NCBI GenBank assembly: GCA_963837655.1
Contig: CAWIOK010000003.1
Location: forward strand, 62,001 to 126,000
Source of the DNA: CAVVSD01 sp963837655
Lineage (GTDB): Bacteria > Actinomycetota > Thermoleophilia > Solirubrobacterales > Solirubrobacteraceae
Direction of reading: 5' to 3'
Length of the DNA: 64,000 nucleotides
How positions within the stretch are numbered: the first letter of the stretch is position 1; every line of letters begins with the position of its first letter. The position numbers and the translations under genes were made by a program. Below are positions 61,226 to 64,000 of this stretch, in pieces. The notes under the pieces were generated by a model. That model worked only from the letters and a program-made list of their open reading frames with translations, did no database searches and was not told where the DNA came from.

Positions 61226-64000
<2,775 letters not shown>

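Overview
The window is uniformly GC-rich and its gene content and order (smpB-rnr-ctpA-ftsX-ftsE at the left, prfB and secA at the right, nearly all starts overlapping the previous stop, many GTG/TTG starts) fit a soil actinobacterium of the class Thermoleophilia (Solirubrobacterales: Conexibacter, Solirubrobacter or Patulibacter type). This placement is an inference from protein content, not from a marker-gene search.

Layout. (1) 1-5.0 kb, minus strand: trans-translation, RNA decay and division genes smpB (partial), rnr, an S41 processing protease, ftsX and ftsE. (2) 5.1-6.7 kb, plus strand: M16 peptidase and a small degenerate nucleotidyltransferase-like protein. (3) 6.9-33.5 kb: a large surface-polysaccharide locus on alternating strands, with two secreted GH16 hydrolases, about nine glycosyltransferases or polytopic sugar-transfer proteins, an SDR epimerase, a Wzm/Wzt ABC exporter, a Wzx-type flippase, a polysaccharide deacetylase, a FemAB/CelD-like GNAT protein and a GT2-aldo/keto reductase-GMC oxidoreductase unit. 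(4) 33.5-46.8 kb: a purine/urate catabolism cluster. Two divergent operons carry xanthine dehydrogenase subunits and an 8-oxoguanine deaminase on the minus strand, and an M20 carbamoylase, uraD, uraH, uricase, allantoate amidohydrolase and allantoinase on the plus strand. Ureidoglycine aminohydrolase lies a little further right. Together they would take xanthine to ureidoglycolate. (5) 46.8-49.4 kb: NAD synthesis genes nadA and nadC with the regulator nrtR and a candidate operator. (6) 50.0-52.7 kb: a compact tocopherol-type operon (tocopherol cyclase, MPBQ/MSBQ methyltransferase, homogentisate prenyltransferase). (7) 52.7-60 kb: secreted trypsin-like and subtilisin-like proteases, a PLP decarboxylase, prfB with a programmed frameshift, a cupredoxin and a TSUP permease. 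(8) 60.2-64 kb: a luciferase-like oxidoreductase and secA (partial).

Most notable. Three copies of a roughly 130-nt element (6688, 44364, 45489) share a conserved 5' block, an unpaired CCTCCTC tract complementary to Shine-Dalgarno sequences, and a strong terminator; I read them as a candidate family of sibling small RNAs. A tocopherol pathway core sits in what should be a non-photosynthetic actinobacterium. The purine cluster contains at least four genes with single-base (+1) frame breaks and one luciferase-like/creatininase-like chimera, while neighbouring housekeeping genes are intact. This is either recent decay or a local consensus problem. prfB keeps the classic CTT TGA C autoregulatory frameshift site.

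No tRNA, rRNA, CRISPR array or transposase was seen. No gene-free stretch exceeds 300 bases.
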